The notes below the pieces were generated by a model that was given only the letters and a program-made list of their open reading frames with translations, was not told the origin of the DNA and did no database searches. The position numbers were made by a program, and so were the translations under genes. Of a stretch of 64,000 bases of DNA, positions 24,604 through 34,165 are shown piece by piece. Source of the DNA: Aureispira anguillae (GTDB taxonomy: Bacteria > Bacteroidota > Bacteroidia > Chitinophagales > Saprospiraceae); the NCBI RefSeq assembly GCF_026000115.1, contig NZ_AP026867.1:1333501-1397500 (forward strand), read 5' to 3'. Each line of letters begins with the position of its first letter. Position 1 is the stretch's first letter.

Positions 24604-25953
24604 ATGCCAATTAAACAACAACTATTTTATCCAAATTTTGCTATGAAAGCATTGTATCAACTTTATTTAGACCACCCATTTGTTTTTATTGATACCCGAA
24701 AAGAATTGTTGAACGGGATTTTTGTAGCGGTAGGACAAAAAGATGAACGAGGAGCGCATCGTGGGAATCAATTTGCAACCTTTGCAATAGAAAGTGGCAA
24801 GGCTGCTTATGCCTTAATTAATGATGTTGATCTAAAGGAAAAATATAAGGAGGATGACCGATACATATTTGTTGAAGATGGCGAAAAAACATTACAAGAT
24901 TTAGCAAAATATCACCGCCAGCAATTAACCTGCCCTATTATTGCTATTGCTGGATCTAATGGCAAAACAACGCTAAAGGAACTACTAAGTAGGGTTCTCT
25001 CTTCTCAATATAAGACCTTTGCAACTAGAGGAAACCTAAATAATCATTTGGGGGTTCCTTTGAGTTTGCTATCGATTGATAGCAGTTATGAGATGGCTAT
25101 TTTAGAAATAGGAGCAAATCATCTGGAAGAAACTCGTTTTTTGGCAGAAATTATTGAACCCGATTATGGTTTGGTGACCAATTGTGGCAAGGATCATTTG
25201 GGAGAATATGGCTCCATTGAGAATATTATCAAAGCCAACAAAGAACTATATGATGTCTTGGCAGAAATGGATCGAACGGCTTTTGTTTGTACCAATGACT
25301 CGTTATTGGTTGACATTTCTGCTGCTATTACCAAGCGTATTTTTTATGGCAAAACAGCAACGGTAAAGGCTCAAATATTAGCACGTCCTTTCTTGAAGTT
25401 TTGTTTGCAAATTGATGATTTTGAAACAACCGTTCAGACCAATTTATTTGGTCAATTTTGGTTGGATGCCCTTCTAGGGGCAGCAGCGGTAGGGCATCAT
25501 TTTGGCATAGCAGGAACGACGATAAAGAATGCTTTAGAAAGCTATCAGCCTGCTGCATTGCGTTCTCAACTGATCGAATGGAACGGAAATAAAGTGTTAT
25601 TGGACTGCTATAATGCCAATCCTAGTAGCATGGAGGTATTTTTGGCTGAAATTCAGGCTTCTTCTTTGCAAGCTTCTCAAATCTTAATTTTAGGAGAAAT
25701 GCTAGAACTTGGAGCTTATAGTGTGGCAGAGCATCAACAGTTGATTGATCGTATTAATTGGGAAGCCTTTAAAGCAGTTTTTTTAGTTGGAGCCGCCTTT
25801 CTGGAAGTAAGCTTTCCACCTGCCAAGCAACTGCACTATTTTGAAAACAAAGCAGCCGTTGAAGATTACTTGTCTAAACAAGATTATCAACAGTGTTATT
25901 TCTTTGTCAAAGGGTCAAGGGGAAATCGATTGGAGGAATTGTTTGTTGATTAG
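24604..25953 (+). CDS. murF: UDP-N-acetylmuramoyl-tripeptide--D-Ala-D-Ala ligase
   Basis: 449-residue Mur ligase that adds D-Ala-D-Ala to the UDP-MurNAc tripeptide in the cytoplasm. The N-terminal substrate domain has DTRKELLNGIFVAV, the ATP loop is GSNGKTT (117-123), and LEIGANHLEE and VTNCGKDHLGEYGS follow, with DCYNANPSSMEVF in the C-terminal domain. The ATG at 24604 gives 13 extra residues before MKALYQLYLDHP; the ATG at 24643 may be the true start. It is isolated from other mur genes. It overlaps the end of the convergent downstream gene by 4 bp. Confidence 0.95.
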   Translation: MPIKQQLFYPNFAMKALYQLYLDHPFVFIDTRKELLNGIFVAVGQKDERGAHRGNQFATFAIESGKAAYALINDVDLKEKYKEDDRYIFVEDGEKTLQDLAKYHRQQLTCPIIAIAGSNGKTTLKELLSRVLSSQYKTFATRGNLNNHLGVPLSLLSIDSSYEMAILEIGANHLEETRFLAEIIEPDYGLVTNCGKDHLGEYGSIENIIKANKELYDVLAEMDRTAFVCTNDSLLVDISAAITKRIFYGKTATVKAQILARPFLKFCLQIDDFETTVQTNLFGQFWLDALLGAAAVGHHFGIAGTTIKNALESYQPAALRSQLIEWNGNKVLLDCYNANPSSMEVFLAEIQASSLQASQILILGEMLELGAYSVAEHQQLIDRINWEAFKAVFLVGAAFLEVSFPPAKQLHYFENKAAVEDYLSKQDYQQCYFFVKGSRGNRLEELFVD

Positions 25954-26831
25954 TGGGGCTTGGTAAGTACTTCGTTATTTAGAGTAACAATACTACTGAT
26001 GTTAATTAATTTTAAACTCAAACGTGCTAAAACAAAAATTTGCGAATAAAGAAAAGAAAGTAAAATATCAGAGCCAGTTTGGAATGAAATGGTGGTCGAA
26101 ATTTTATAATTGATAAAAACAACCACAAACCAAAGCAATAAATTTAGGAGGTATAGCCCGTAGGTTTTGCGAAAATTTTGAACAATAAATCGAAAAGCAG
26201 GTACTAATGCTTGAAAAATCCATTTTTTGTTTTGTTCAACCAAAATAACTTTGGTATAATCTTGCCACATAAAAAAGAAGGCACCAACAATAAGATAAAT
26301 AGGAGCTATAAACTTAAAATTGAAGGCAATGGTTCCTTCGTTTTCTAGACTAAAGGGCAATAAACCATTGGAACTGGTGTAAAAAACAAAAAGAAAAATA
26401 CCCAAAATGACTGAATGTAAAACTAAAAAGTAAATAGTTAGACGCAATAGTCGCCAAAAAAACGCTGCGCTTTGTCCCCAAAAAATACTGCGGTTGTACC
26501 GTGTTGGTCGTTGCAAAAAAGTGCTAATAATACCGCCCGTTACAAAAATAAAAAGCAACAGATAAAGCCCTAATACAGCAATAGATTGATCAATGATTGG
26601 GAACAAACCAGCGCCATAAGCGTTCTTAAAATCGTTCAAGAAAGTATAATCAAATCCCTTGACCAAATCAGCAATCATCATAGAATGCCCGACGGTTGAT
26701 TCTAATAAACTCTTAAATGGATAAGCAACAAATACGGCGAGCAAGAGCGTTAAGCAATACAAAAATAAGATGATAGATTTGTATTGCCAAGTTTGTTTAA
26801 ATCCCTGCTGTAATGCTTTTAATACGGTCAT
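25950..26831 (-). CDS. Multi-pass membrane protein of unknown function
   Basis: 293 residues with about five to six hydrophobic segments (near 18-38, 70-95, 120-145, 165-190 and 215-250). It begins MTVLKALQQGFKQTWQYK, a layout seen in uncharacterised membrane proteins with a glycerophosphodiester-phosphodiesterase-type or YihY-like membrane domain, but I cannot assign a family. It is convergent with murF and 84 bp downstream of the M1 peptidase gene on the same strand. Confidence 0.75.
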   Translation of the reverse strand: MTVLKALQQGFKQTWQYKSIILFLYCLTLLLAVFVAYPFKSLLESTVGHSMMIADLVKGFDYTFLNDFKNAYGAGLFPIIDQSIAVLGLYLLLFIFVTGGIISTFLQRPTRYNRSIFWGQSAAFFWRLLRLTIYFLVLHSVILGIFLFVFYTSSNGLLPFSLENEGTIAFNFKFIAPIYLIVGAFFFMWQDYTKVILVEQNKKWIFQALVPAFRFIVQNFRKTYGLYLLNLLLWFVVVFINYKISTTISFQTGSDILLSFLYSQIFVLARLSLKLINISSIVTLNNEVLTKPH

Positions 26832-26915
26832 TATATTGGGTAGACAATGTTTGAAAGTTAAATAAAATAAAAAATAAATAGCTCGTTTGGCTACTTGCCT
26901 TGCTGTTGAAGAATC

Positions 26916-28913
26916 TTAAATTAAGGTACTAGCGGTTATCATTGCGGCTTGCATCCAAGTTACAAAGGAGGTGAAATAACGGGTAATGCCACTTGATTTT
27001 TGCTCCACAGTATGGCTATTGTTGATTAAGTTTTTGTCCAAAGGAATCTTTAGGGAAGGGTCAATTTCTACAGAAAGAATTTTTCGCTTTCCTCGATAGG
27101 TAAAATCATGGCTGCGAGCTTTTCCATCCCATTTTTCTAAGCGTATTTCTCCATTGTCAAAGGTTATTTTTACATCTTGTGGAAGCCATACTTCGCCCAA
27201 ACGATACAAAATTACTTTCGCTTCGAACATTTTTTCGGATTTCTGTTCAGAAGGCAATTGGACTTGATCGGTATTTTCAAAAAAGCCCAGAGGCTCTATA
27301 ATTTCTTTATTAATAATTTTATGAACACTATAATCGCACTCTTCCGTACCATAAATAACCTGATCTAAAAACCAATTCATATCCTGCCCTAATTGATTAC
27401 CATGGTGTTTAGGGACAATCTCATTAACAATAGCAATAAAGTCTTTTCGACAAGGATGCTTAAATTTCCAACGTTGAAAATAGGTGTGGATGATTTCTTG
27501 CATACAAGTTTCTCCAACCAGCCCTTCCAATGTTTTTAGCCAAACAGAAGCTTTCCCATATACAATTTCACGATGACCACCATGTTTGAACAACCATCCA
27601 GCATTACTCATAGGACCAATTTTGATGTTGTCTGCATTAAAAAAGCGTCCTCTTCGATATTCTTCAGAACCTACATTAATTCCCATATAATCCCAATAAA
27701 ATACTCCCTTAGGGTAGAATTTATCCATCATTTTAGCTTCAAAAAATGCAGTAAAGCCTTCGTCCATCCATGCTTCTTCTTGTTCATTGGTCGATAGCAT
27801 TTGCATAAAATACTGATGCGTCAATTCATGCATGGTTAAGGTTTCTGTGGTACGAATATTTGGGGGTAAGATACAAAGTGTTGGAGCGGTAAAGAGTGTT
27901 GGATATTCCATAGCTCCCGAAAACAAACCATAGTAAGGCGGGCTAACGATGGTCATGGTAGGATAAGGATATTTTTCAATATAAGTCTCAAAAAAATCAA
28001 GCGCATATTTGGCGGCTTTCAAAAACCGATCTTGGTTGCATTGGTGTTCTGGCATAACCATCAATTTTAGCTCAACACCTTTCCATTCGTCTTCAATAAC
28101 TATAAAATTAGGGTTGGCTGTCCAAGCAAAATCAATGACATCTTCTGCCAGATAGGTATATGATTTTTTGTCCCCTTCTTCCTTTTCTTCCAATAAAAAA
28201 CCACTGGCACCAACCACAAAATTTTTAGGTACGGTCATTTGGACATTGTATACACCAAACTCGCCAAAATACTCTGTATTGGCATGGTACTGATGACAAT
28301 TCCATTGTCCTTCTTTGGCAAAGCGGCAATTTTTAGGCTCATAAACACCAAGTTTAGGATACCATTGAACCATAAAAAAATAATCCCTACTATAACCTGT
28401 TCGAATCGCTGTTTTGGGAATTTGAGAAAGCCAAGACATCTCCAACTCATAGGATTGATAAGGAAGTATTGGGGTTTTGAGTCGTAGCTCTAATACCGTA
28501 TGATCATTGGGGTTGGCATCGTCCACCGCAACAAAATGAAGGCTATCTATCAAATTATTTCCTTGCTCATCTTCAACTGTTAATATTTTAATCCAACTCC
28601 AAAGGCCTTGTTGTATATCTTCTTCACTTTTGGTACTCATAAGCCCATTGGCTTCGGTCATAAATGTACTTTTATTGTTTTTGAAGGCATTGTAATACAT
28701 ATGGAAAGGCATCGTCCAGATGGTATCAGAGGAAGGATTATTAAAGGTTAAAACTTGTGTTGCCTGTACTTGTTTTTTGTGGGTATCCAAATTTAGTTGG
28801 ATGGTATAATTTGCTGTTCTGGGAGAGAGTGGTGTCGAAAATTTTTTGTCTTGTGTAGAAGCCGTAACGCCAATACAAAGTAATATAATTAGTAATGTTT
28901 TATTTAGATTCAT
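26916..28913 (-). CDS. Secreted M1 family metallopeptidase
   Basis: 665 residues from MNLNKTLLIILLCIGVTAST, a signal peptide. Two in-frame ATGs up to 26 codons upstream exist but would bury it. The gluzincin active site is complete: HELTH at 362-366 and the third zinc ligand Glu385 in WMDEGFTAFFE (HEXXH-X18-E). The exopeptidase loop is a GAMEYPT variant of GAMEN. It should be a periplasmic or outer-membrane aminopeptidase. It is divergent from an M16 peptidase gene, with 242 bp between them. Confidence 0.92.
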   Translation of the reverse strand: MNLNKTLLIILLCIGVTASTQDKKFSTPLSPRTANYTIQLNLDTHKKQVQATQVLTFNNPSSDTIWTMPFHMYYNAFKNNKSTFMTEANGLMSTKSEEDIQQGLWSWIKILTVEDEQGNNLIDSLHFVAVDDANPNDHTVLELRLKTPILPYQSYELEMSWLSQIPKTAIRTGYSRDYFFMVQWYPKLGVYEPKNCRFAKEGQWNCHQYHANTEYFGEFGVYNVQMTVPKNFVVGASGFLLEEKEEGDKKSYTYLAEDVIDFAWTANPNFIVIEDEWKGVELKLMVMPEHQCNQDRFLKAAKYALDFFETYIEKYPYPTMTIVSPPYYGLFSGAMEYPTLFTAPTLCILPPNIRTTETLTMHELTHQYFMQMLSTNEQEEAWMDEGFTAFFEAKMMDKFYPKGVFYWDYMGINVGSEEYRRGRFFNADNIKIGPMSNAGWLFKHGGHREIVYGKASVWLKTLEGLVGETCMQEIIHTYFQRWKFKHPCRKDFIAIVNEIVPKHHGNQLGQDMNWFLDQVIYGTEECDYSVHKIINKEIIEPLGFFENTDQVQLPSEQKSEKMFEAKVILYRLGEVWLPQDVKITFDNGEIRLEKWDGKARSHDFTYRGKRKILSVEIDPSLKIPLDKNLINNSHTVEQKSSGITRYFTSFVTWMQAAMITASTLI

Positions 28914-29072
28914 GAGACTGTTATTTATTAGAAGAACAAACATACTAAGAACAAGTTTAAATTTCATTAAAGAATAGCAGTTTTCCCCCAAAGGGCTGTT
29001 TTATTCCCCTATAGGAAATAGAACTTGTACATATTTGAACAAGTTTTAAACTGTATTGTCATAAAAAAAAAC

Positions 29073-29080
29073 TAGTTTTG
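29073..29080 (+). promoter_or_regulatory. -7 promoter box before the M16 gene
   Basis: TAGTTTTG matches TAnnTTTG, 75 bp before the ATG. The expected -33 TTTG is not found at the right spacing, so this is a moderate candidate. Confidence 0.45.
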
Positions 29081-29155
29081 TTTGAGAAGGATATAATACC
29101 TTTTTTATTCCTGAAAACCAGACAGATAAAGTGTAAGTAATTAAAAAAAACAACA

Positions 29156-32116
29156 ATGAAACAAAACATCACTGCGATTCTTGTTTTATTTCTTGTATTG
29201 TTTACTTTGGATGCCAATGCTCAAAGTGGAAAATATAAGTATGAAACAGTAGAAGGAGACCCTTTAAAAACTAAGATTTATACACTTCAGAACGGGCTAA
29301 AGGTCTATATGAGCGTTTATAAAGATGCACCTCGTATTCAAACTTTTGTAGCCGTAAAGACAGGTTCTCGAAACGATCCAGCAGATGCTACTGGATTAGC
29401 CCATTATTTAGAACACATGATGTTCAAAGGCACCAGCAAAATTGGATCTTTAGACTGGGAAAAAGAGAAAGTATTGCTCCAGCAAATTTCAGATTTATAT
29501 GAGGCGAATCGTGTTGCCCAAGATCACGAACGACCCGCTATTTTTGAACAAATAGATTCTCTTTCATTTGAAGCGGCAAAGTATGTGGCACCCAATGAAT
29601 ATGACAAAATGGTTTCTTCTTTGGGGGCTAAAGGGACAAATGCTTATACTTGGGTTGACCAAACTGTTTATGTAAATGATATTCCTTCTAATGCGTTGAA
29701 TAAATGGCTAGAGATGGAAGCAGAGCGTTTTAGTGAGTTGGTTTTAAGGCTTTTTCATACAGAATTAGAAGCTGTTTATGAGGAGTTTAACATCAGTCAA
29801 AATGCCACTTTTCGCAAGGTCAATAAGGCTTTGTTAGAGGGGCTTTATCCGCAGCATCCTTATGGGCAGCAAACAACCATAGGCAAAGGTGAACACTTGA
29901 AGAAACCTTCTATGGAAAAAATTCACGAATATTTTAAGACCTATTATGTTCCCAATAATATGGCAATCATTTTAGCAGGAGATTTTGATCCTGACGAGGT
30001 GGTTCCAATGGTTGAAAAACACTTTGGAAGTTATCAACGAAAAAGCGTACCGCAGTGGGTTAATCCTAAACAACCAGAAATTAAGGTACCTGTAGAGCAG
30101 GAGGTTTTTAGTAAGGAAAGCCCTACCATTACAATGGCTTGGCGTTTGGAGGGGGCAGGAAGCAAAGATGCTTTGGTTGCCGAGTTGATGGATCTAATTG
30201 TAGCGAATGGAAGTGCAGGGTTGATTGATCTAAACTTGGTGAAAAAACAACGTACAGGAGCCCAAACTTATTCGTATTTTAATGAAGCTTACGATTATAG
30301 CTTTTATTGTATGGCTGGACAGCCCAAGACTGGACAATCTTTGGAACAGGTCAAAAAATTATTATTGGGACAACTTGCTATTGTTAAGGAAGGAACCTTT
30401 CCCGATTGGTTAATAGATGCTGTAATCAATGATCAAGAATATAAAGAAATCAAACAAATGGAGTCCAATTATGGACGTGCCAACAAGATGTTAATGGCAT
30501 TTTTGTACGATAGAGAATGGAAAGATATTGTAGCGCATTATCGCAAAATGCGTGCATTAACCAAAGAAGATATTGTGCATTTTGCCAATGAAAAACTCAA
30601 GGATAGCAAATGTGTTATTGTTTACAAAAGAGAAGGCAAACCAGGAGATATTTTTGAAGTAGAAAAACCTAAAATTACGCCCTTAGAGCTGAACAGAGAG
30701 ACAGTTTCTGATTTTAAGAAAAAATGGGATGCAATCAGTACTCCTTCTTTGGAACCTGTCTTTTTGGATTTTGATCAACAGATTGCATCCAAAAAATTGT
30801 CTAATAACATTCAATTGGATCATATCACGAATCCTTATAATAAAACATTTTCCCTTAATTATATTGTAAATATGGGGGCAGAACACGATAAGTTATTGCC
30901 TATTGCTGTGCGATATTTGCCATTTTTGGGGACTAATAAGTATACTTCCGCTGAGCTTCAAGAGGAATTTTTTAAACTTGGAGTGAGCTTTGATGTTTAT
31001 GCCGCCAATGATGTTGCTTATGTTACACTAACGGGATTAGAAAGTTCGTTGGAAAAAGGAGTAAAGTTGTTTGAACATATTTTAGCGAATGCTCAGGGGG
31101 ATGAAAATGCCCTAAAAAATATGATTGCTGCCATTAAAAAGCAACGAGCAGACCAGAAAAAACAAAAAGGAGCTATTTTATACAATGCGATGTACAGCTA
31201 TGGAAAATATGGTAAAAATTCTCCTCTAATGGATCGTTTGTCAGAGAAAGCTTTGGACGAAATTAAAGCAGAGGATTTGGTCGAAAAAATTCATTCTTTG
31301 ACGGCTTACGAACATGATGTCTTCTATTATGGAACCAAGACAATTGACCAAATTGCTACCATCTTGGATGCACATCATGAGGTGCCTAAGACATTAAAAC
31401 CCATTCCTACAAAGCGAGAGTATATAGAAGTTGATACGGATGAGGACAAGGTTATTTTTGTTAGTTTTCCTGATATGACTCAAGCGGAAATCATGATGTT
31501 ATCTAAAGGAACCAAACAATTTGATTTGGAAGAATCTGTTGATAGCCGTTTATTTAACGAATATTTTGGAGGAGGATTGTCGTCTGTTGTTTTTCAAGAA
31601 ATCAGAGAATCTCGTGCTCTGGCTTATTCTGCTTATGCTAGTAATGGTGCTCCTGCTCAACAAAATAAACCACATTATTTTAGAGCTTTTGTAGGAACTC
31701 AGGTGGATAAAATGGAGCAAGCGATTCCTGCTATGAAAGATATTATAGAAAATATGCCTGTTTCAGAAAATCTAATGCAGGGAGCAGCAGAGGCTATTGT
31801 CAAAAAAATAGAATCGGAGCGCATTACTAAAAGTGGTATTTATTGGACATATAGAAGGAACAAAAAGAAAGGCTTAAAGCATGATGCTCGCAAAGATGTT
31901 TATGACAAGGTTAGCGCCTTGGTAAACGATAAAAAGGCAGTAGTTGCTGCGCTCAAAAAATTTCAAGCGGAAAAAATAAAAGGACGCAAGTATACTTATT
32001 TGGTATTGGGAGACAAGGATAAGGTTGATATGAAGTTTTTGAAAACCTTAGGAAAGGTAGAGGAGTTTACGATTGATGAAATTTTTGGAGATCAAAAAAC
32101 AAAAGGTAAGCTTTAG
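29156..32116 (+). CDS. Secreted M16 family zinc peptidase (two-half type)
   Basis: 986 residues with a signal peptide (MKQNITAILVLFLVLFTLDANA). The N-terminal M16 half has the inverted zinc motif HYLEH (83-87) and the distal glutamate in ELEAVYEE. The second half keeps the fold (SVDSRLFNEYFGGGLSSVVF) without a second zinc motif, as in pitrilysin-type clamshell enzymes. A roughly 75-residue insertion follows the zinc motif (DWEKEKVLLQQISDLYEA onward). Likely role: degradation of peptides in the periplasm. Confidence 0.94.
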   Translation: MKQNITAILVLFLVLFTLDANAQSGKYKYETVEGDPLKTKIYTLQNGLKVYMSVYKDAPRIQTFVAVKTGSRNDPADATGLAHYLEHMMFKGTSKIGSLDWEKEKVLLQQISDLYEANRVAQDHERPAIFEQIDSLSFEAAKYVAPNEYDKMVSSLGAKGTNAYTWVDQTVYVNDIPSNALNKWLEMEAERFSELVLRLFHTELEAVYEEFNISQNATFRKVNKALLEGLYPQHPYGQQTTIGKGEHLKKPSMEKIHEYFKTYYVPNNMAIILAGDFDPDEVVPMVEKHFGSYQRKSVPQWVNPKQPEIKVPVEQEVFSKESPTITMAWRLEGAGSKDALVAELMDLIVANGSAGLIDLNLVKKQRTGAQTYSYFNEAYDYSFYCMAGQPKTGQSLEQVKKLLLGQLAIVKEGTFPDWLIDAVINDQEYKEIKQMESNYGRANKMLMAFLYDREWKDIVAHYRKMRALTKEDIVHFANEKLKDSKCVIVYKREGKPGDIFEVEKPKITPLELNRETVSDFKKKWDAISTPSLEPVFLDFDQQIASKKLSNNIQLDHITNPYNKTFSLNYIVNMGAEHDKLLPIAVRYLPFLGTNKYTSAELQEEFFKLGVSFDVYAANDVAYVTLTGLESSLEKGVKLFEHILANAQGDENALKNMIAAIKKQRADQKKQKGAILYNAMYSYGKYGKNSPLMDRLSEKALDEIKAEDLVEKIHSLTAYEHDVFYYGTKTIDQIATILDAHHEVPKTLKPIPTKREYIEVDTDEDKVIFVSFPDMTQAEIMMLSKGTKQFDLEESVDSRLFNEYFGGGLSSVVFQEIRESRALAYSAYASNGAPAQQNKPHYFRAFVGTQVDKMEQAIPAMKDIIENMPVSENLMQGAAEAIVKKIESERITKSGIYWTYRRNKKKGLKHDARKDVYDKVSALVNDKKAVVAALKKFQAEKIKGRKYTYLVLGDKDKVDMKFLKTLGKVEEFTIDEIFGDQKTKGKL

Positions 32117-32139
32117 TTTATCGATAGATCGTATTATAA

Positions 32140-32172
32140 TACAAGAGCATCTTGACTTTCAAGATGCTCTTG
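32140..32172. terminator. Bidirectional terminator after M16 gene
   Basis: Perfect 15-bp arms (ACAAGAGCATCTTGA and complement) with a CTT loop, followed by a TTGTTTT tract. It lies between convergent genes only 61 bp apart. Confidence 0.9.
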
Positions 32173-32177
32173 TTGTT

Positions 32178-32969
32178 TTATTGGACATTTACTTCAAAAT
32201 CTATACTAGTAGCTCTATTTCCAACTCCATCATACGCTCGTACTTCAAAATCATAGCGTCCATTAACAAATGAAGAAGGAATGGTAAAGTTAAAGGTGTA
32301 AGCATAATTGTTGCTCACACTATTATCCAGTGAAATTGTTGCAGCAGTCGATTTATTTCCAGAGGGAGTAAAATAGATGAGTTCAATTCGACCATGCTCC
32401 AAGTTACGATTGTCCATCAAATTGCCTTGAACAGTTAGAACGGATCCTCTATTGAGGGTTGTACTTGTCGTAGAAGGCTGTGTTAAATTAAGAGTAGGAA
32501 GAATCGTATCAGAACTATTCTGAATAAGAAGAGTGTAAATGGTCGTTGGGGTTTGATTGCCCGACTCATCTAAGACTTGTACAGAACAATGATAAGCCCC
32601 TGCAGTAACATCATCTGGAACCATTAACACTTCTTGTATAGATTGTTGAACGCCGTCAAGCATTTCTATTTTTTGCAAATTCCAATCCGTTGTACTTGGC
32701 CCTCTGTGCCCATGACAATCAAAATTATTATGAATGTCTATTTTGTATTGAGATAAAGCTTGGTCGTCGCTAAAAACTAAATCAAATACAACAGAATTTG
32801 TACTTTGTAGGTAAATGACATGATCTTCCATATTGCCACAAACCAAACCATTGATGGGGTTGGGGCTAACTGAAGATACAACAATTGTTGGTTTGGTAAT
32901 ATCTATAGTAGGTTCATTACAAGCAACAATCGTTAGGCATAGGATAAGCCAAGAAAATCTAAAATTCAT
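32178..32969 (-). CDS. DUF4625 domain lipoprotein
   Basis: 263 residues with a lipoprotein signal (MNFRFSWLILCLTIVACNE, Cys17). Residues about 25-145 fit DUF4625: an Ig-like domain with a His/Cys patch (NNFDCHGHRG) and AGAYHCSVQVLDESGN. A second Ig-like domain (about 155-263) follows. DUF4625 proteins occur on the surface of Bacteroidota, often near TonB-dependent receptors; metal binding is inferred from the His and Cys clusters. It is followed upstream on the same strand by a His-rich lipoprotein gene, so the two may work together. Confidence 0.82.
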   Translation of the reverse strand: MNFRFSWLILCLTIVACNEPTIDITKPTIVVSSVSPNPINGLVCGNMEDHVIYLQSTNSVVFDLVFSDDQALSQYKIDIHNNFDCHGHRGPSTTDWNLQKIEMLDGVQQSIQEVLMVPDDVTAGAYHCSVQVLDESGNQTPTTIYTLLIQNSSDTILPTLNLTQPSTTSTTLNRGSVLTVQGNLMDNRNLEHGRIELIYFTPSGNKSTAATISLDNSVSNNYAYTFNFTIPSSFVNGRYDFEVRAYDGVGNRATSIDFEVNVQ

Positions 32970-33142
32970 AAGTAGACATTATAATGTATTAAAGGGGTTT
33001 CCTATAAAAAATACAACCACTCAAAATCAGTGTTTTAATTATTCTCTTTTGGTGTTAATTTGAAAATTAACCGATTTGATTATACTTGATAATCAGAAAA
33101 CAATTTTGTGTAAACATTTTTATAGAAAAGCCCTATAGTGGA

Positions 33143-33541
33143 TTAAATACTAAAGGTAATGGTTTTTGTTTCTTTTTCTGCACAATCATGGTCTTCGCAA
33201 GCTTCTACTGTAAGCTTAAATTGAGAACCAGCAGGATAATTAGACAAATTGATGGTTTCGTGAACATGATGTGATTTTGCATGAACATGAACATCCATTG
33301 GATCAAAAGGAGCAATATTAGTATTGTTATTATCGCTTAATGTTATTTCTACATCATGCAGTTCTATTTCAGCTGTCAAATCAATATCAATTTCAACAGC
33401 GCTAGGATCGGCAACAGTAGAATTGTTGGCTGGAGCATCAATTGTAATACTAATGTGATTGTGTACCTCTTCCTCTGCGGTTGTACAACTAAAAAAATTA
33501 AGTGTAATAATAAAAAAGATTAAACTTAGTGCAGTTTTCAT
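33143..33541 (-). CDS. Small His-rich Ig-like lipoprotein
   Basis: 132 residues from MKTALSLIFFIITLNFFSCTT, a lipoprotein signal with Cys19. The open frame extends 18 codons upstream, but this start carries the signal. The mature part is one beta-sandwich-like domain with a histidine cluster (DVHVHAKSHHVHE) and an EACEDHDCAEKE segment, both plausible metal ligands. It resembles a shortened DUF4625-type domain, and the neighbouring gene encodes a larger one. The metal and partner are unknown. Confidence 0.78.
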   Translation of the reverse strand: MKTALSLIFFIITLNFFSCTTAEEEVHNHISITIDAPANNSTVADPSAVEIDIDLTAEIELHDVEITLSDNNNTNIAPFDPMDVHVHAKSHHVHETINLSNYPAGSQFKLTVEACEDHDCAEKETKTITFSI

Positions 33542-33660
33542 ACCAATAAAGTAATTAAAAAATTTGATAATTAATATAAGATTAGATATTATCACGAATA
33601 GAGTTGTATAGTCGAAAAAGCAAGATTTTTTTGAAGGGCGAGGAAAAGCATGAGCAATAG

Positions 33661-33785
33661 CGAACCGAGCCCTGCGAGCTCATAAGCATTAGCGCACTAA
33701 CTGCGAGGGCTTGTGCTAGTAGCACAAAGGATATAGCCCTCATAGCTGTAAGCTATGAAGTAGAGCATTTGACGAAGCCAATCAG
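33661..33785 (-). repeat. Mosaic intergenic repeat with stacked hairpins
   Basis: CGAACCGA, GAGCTCATAAGC and TAGCGCACTA match, in reverse complement, the insert at 23.4 kb. They are followed by nested arms AGGGCT-TGTGCT / AGCACA-TAGCCCT and a CATAGCT-GTA-AGCTATG hairpin. It lies in the 624-bp gap before the FKBP array; the gap also holds a GCAACAAAG/CTTTGTTGC inverted repeat at 33883-33926 and the structures listed next. Confidence 0.65.
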
Positions 33786-33962
33786 AAAAAGATGTTTTTG
33801 TAGGCATACCATTTCATTCGTGATAATGTCTAGTATTTGCAATTATGTTTTTAGTATATAAAAACGTTAATGCAATATTGTTGCAACAAAGCTAGGAGAT
33901 TTTATTTGTTAATGCAACTTTGTTGCGTTTTTTTCTTCTAAAGAATTAAGCCTATTTTTTCT

Positions 33963-34026
33963 TAAGTAACGACGCAAAATTGAGTATGCGCTAAACTTAC
34001 AATGATTAGTTCTGCGTAGTTACTTA
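33963..34026. repeat. Inverted repeat upstream of FKBP array
   Basis: 14-bp arms TAAGTAACGACGCA (33963-33976) and TGCGTAGTTACTTA (34013-34026) with one mismatch. The word is a variant of ATAAGTAACGAAGC found at 7479 and, inverted, at 41567. Confidence 0.55.
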
Positions 34027-34058
34027 TCTTTAGAATTGAAAAAATCCAGCAACTATTC

Positions 34059-34091
34059 TTTGAATTTTTTAAATATAAAATGCTAAATTCG
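34059..34091 (+). promoter_or_regulatory. Probable promoter of first FKBP gene
   Basis: TTTG (34059-34062), 21-bp spacer, then TAAATTCG (34084-34091), one base off the TAnnTTTG consensus. The predicted start would give a leader of about 70 nt that contains the next-listed hairpin. Confidence 0.45.
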
Positions 34092-34099
34092 CAGGTCGA

Positions 34100-34126
34100 A
34101 ACATTGGAGGTTGTCCAATGTTTTTT
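34100..34126 (+). terminator. Terminator-like hairpin in leader of first FKBP gene
   Basis: Perfect 9-bp arms AACATTGGA / TCCAATGTT with a GGTTG loop and a following T-run, 40 bp before the ATG and downstream of the predicted promoter. It could be an attenuator of the FKBP gene; no other plus-strand gene lies upstream for it to terminate. Confidence 0.5.
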
Positions 34127-34165
34127 GGTTTATTGTATTGACTTAAATAAAAAGAAATTCATTCT

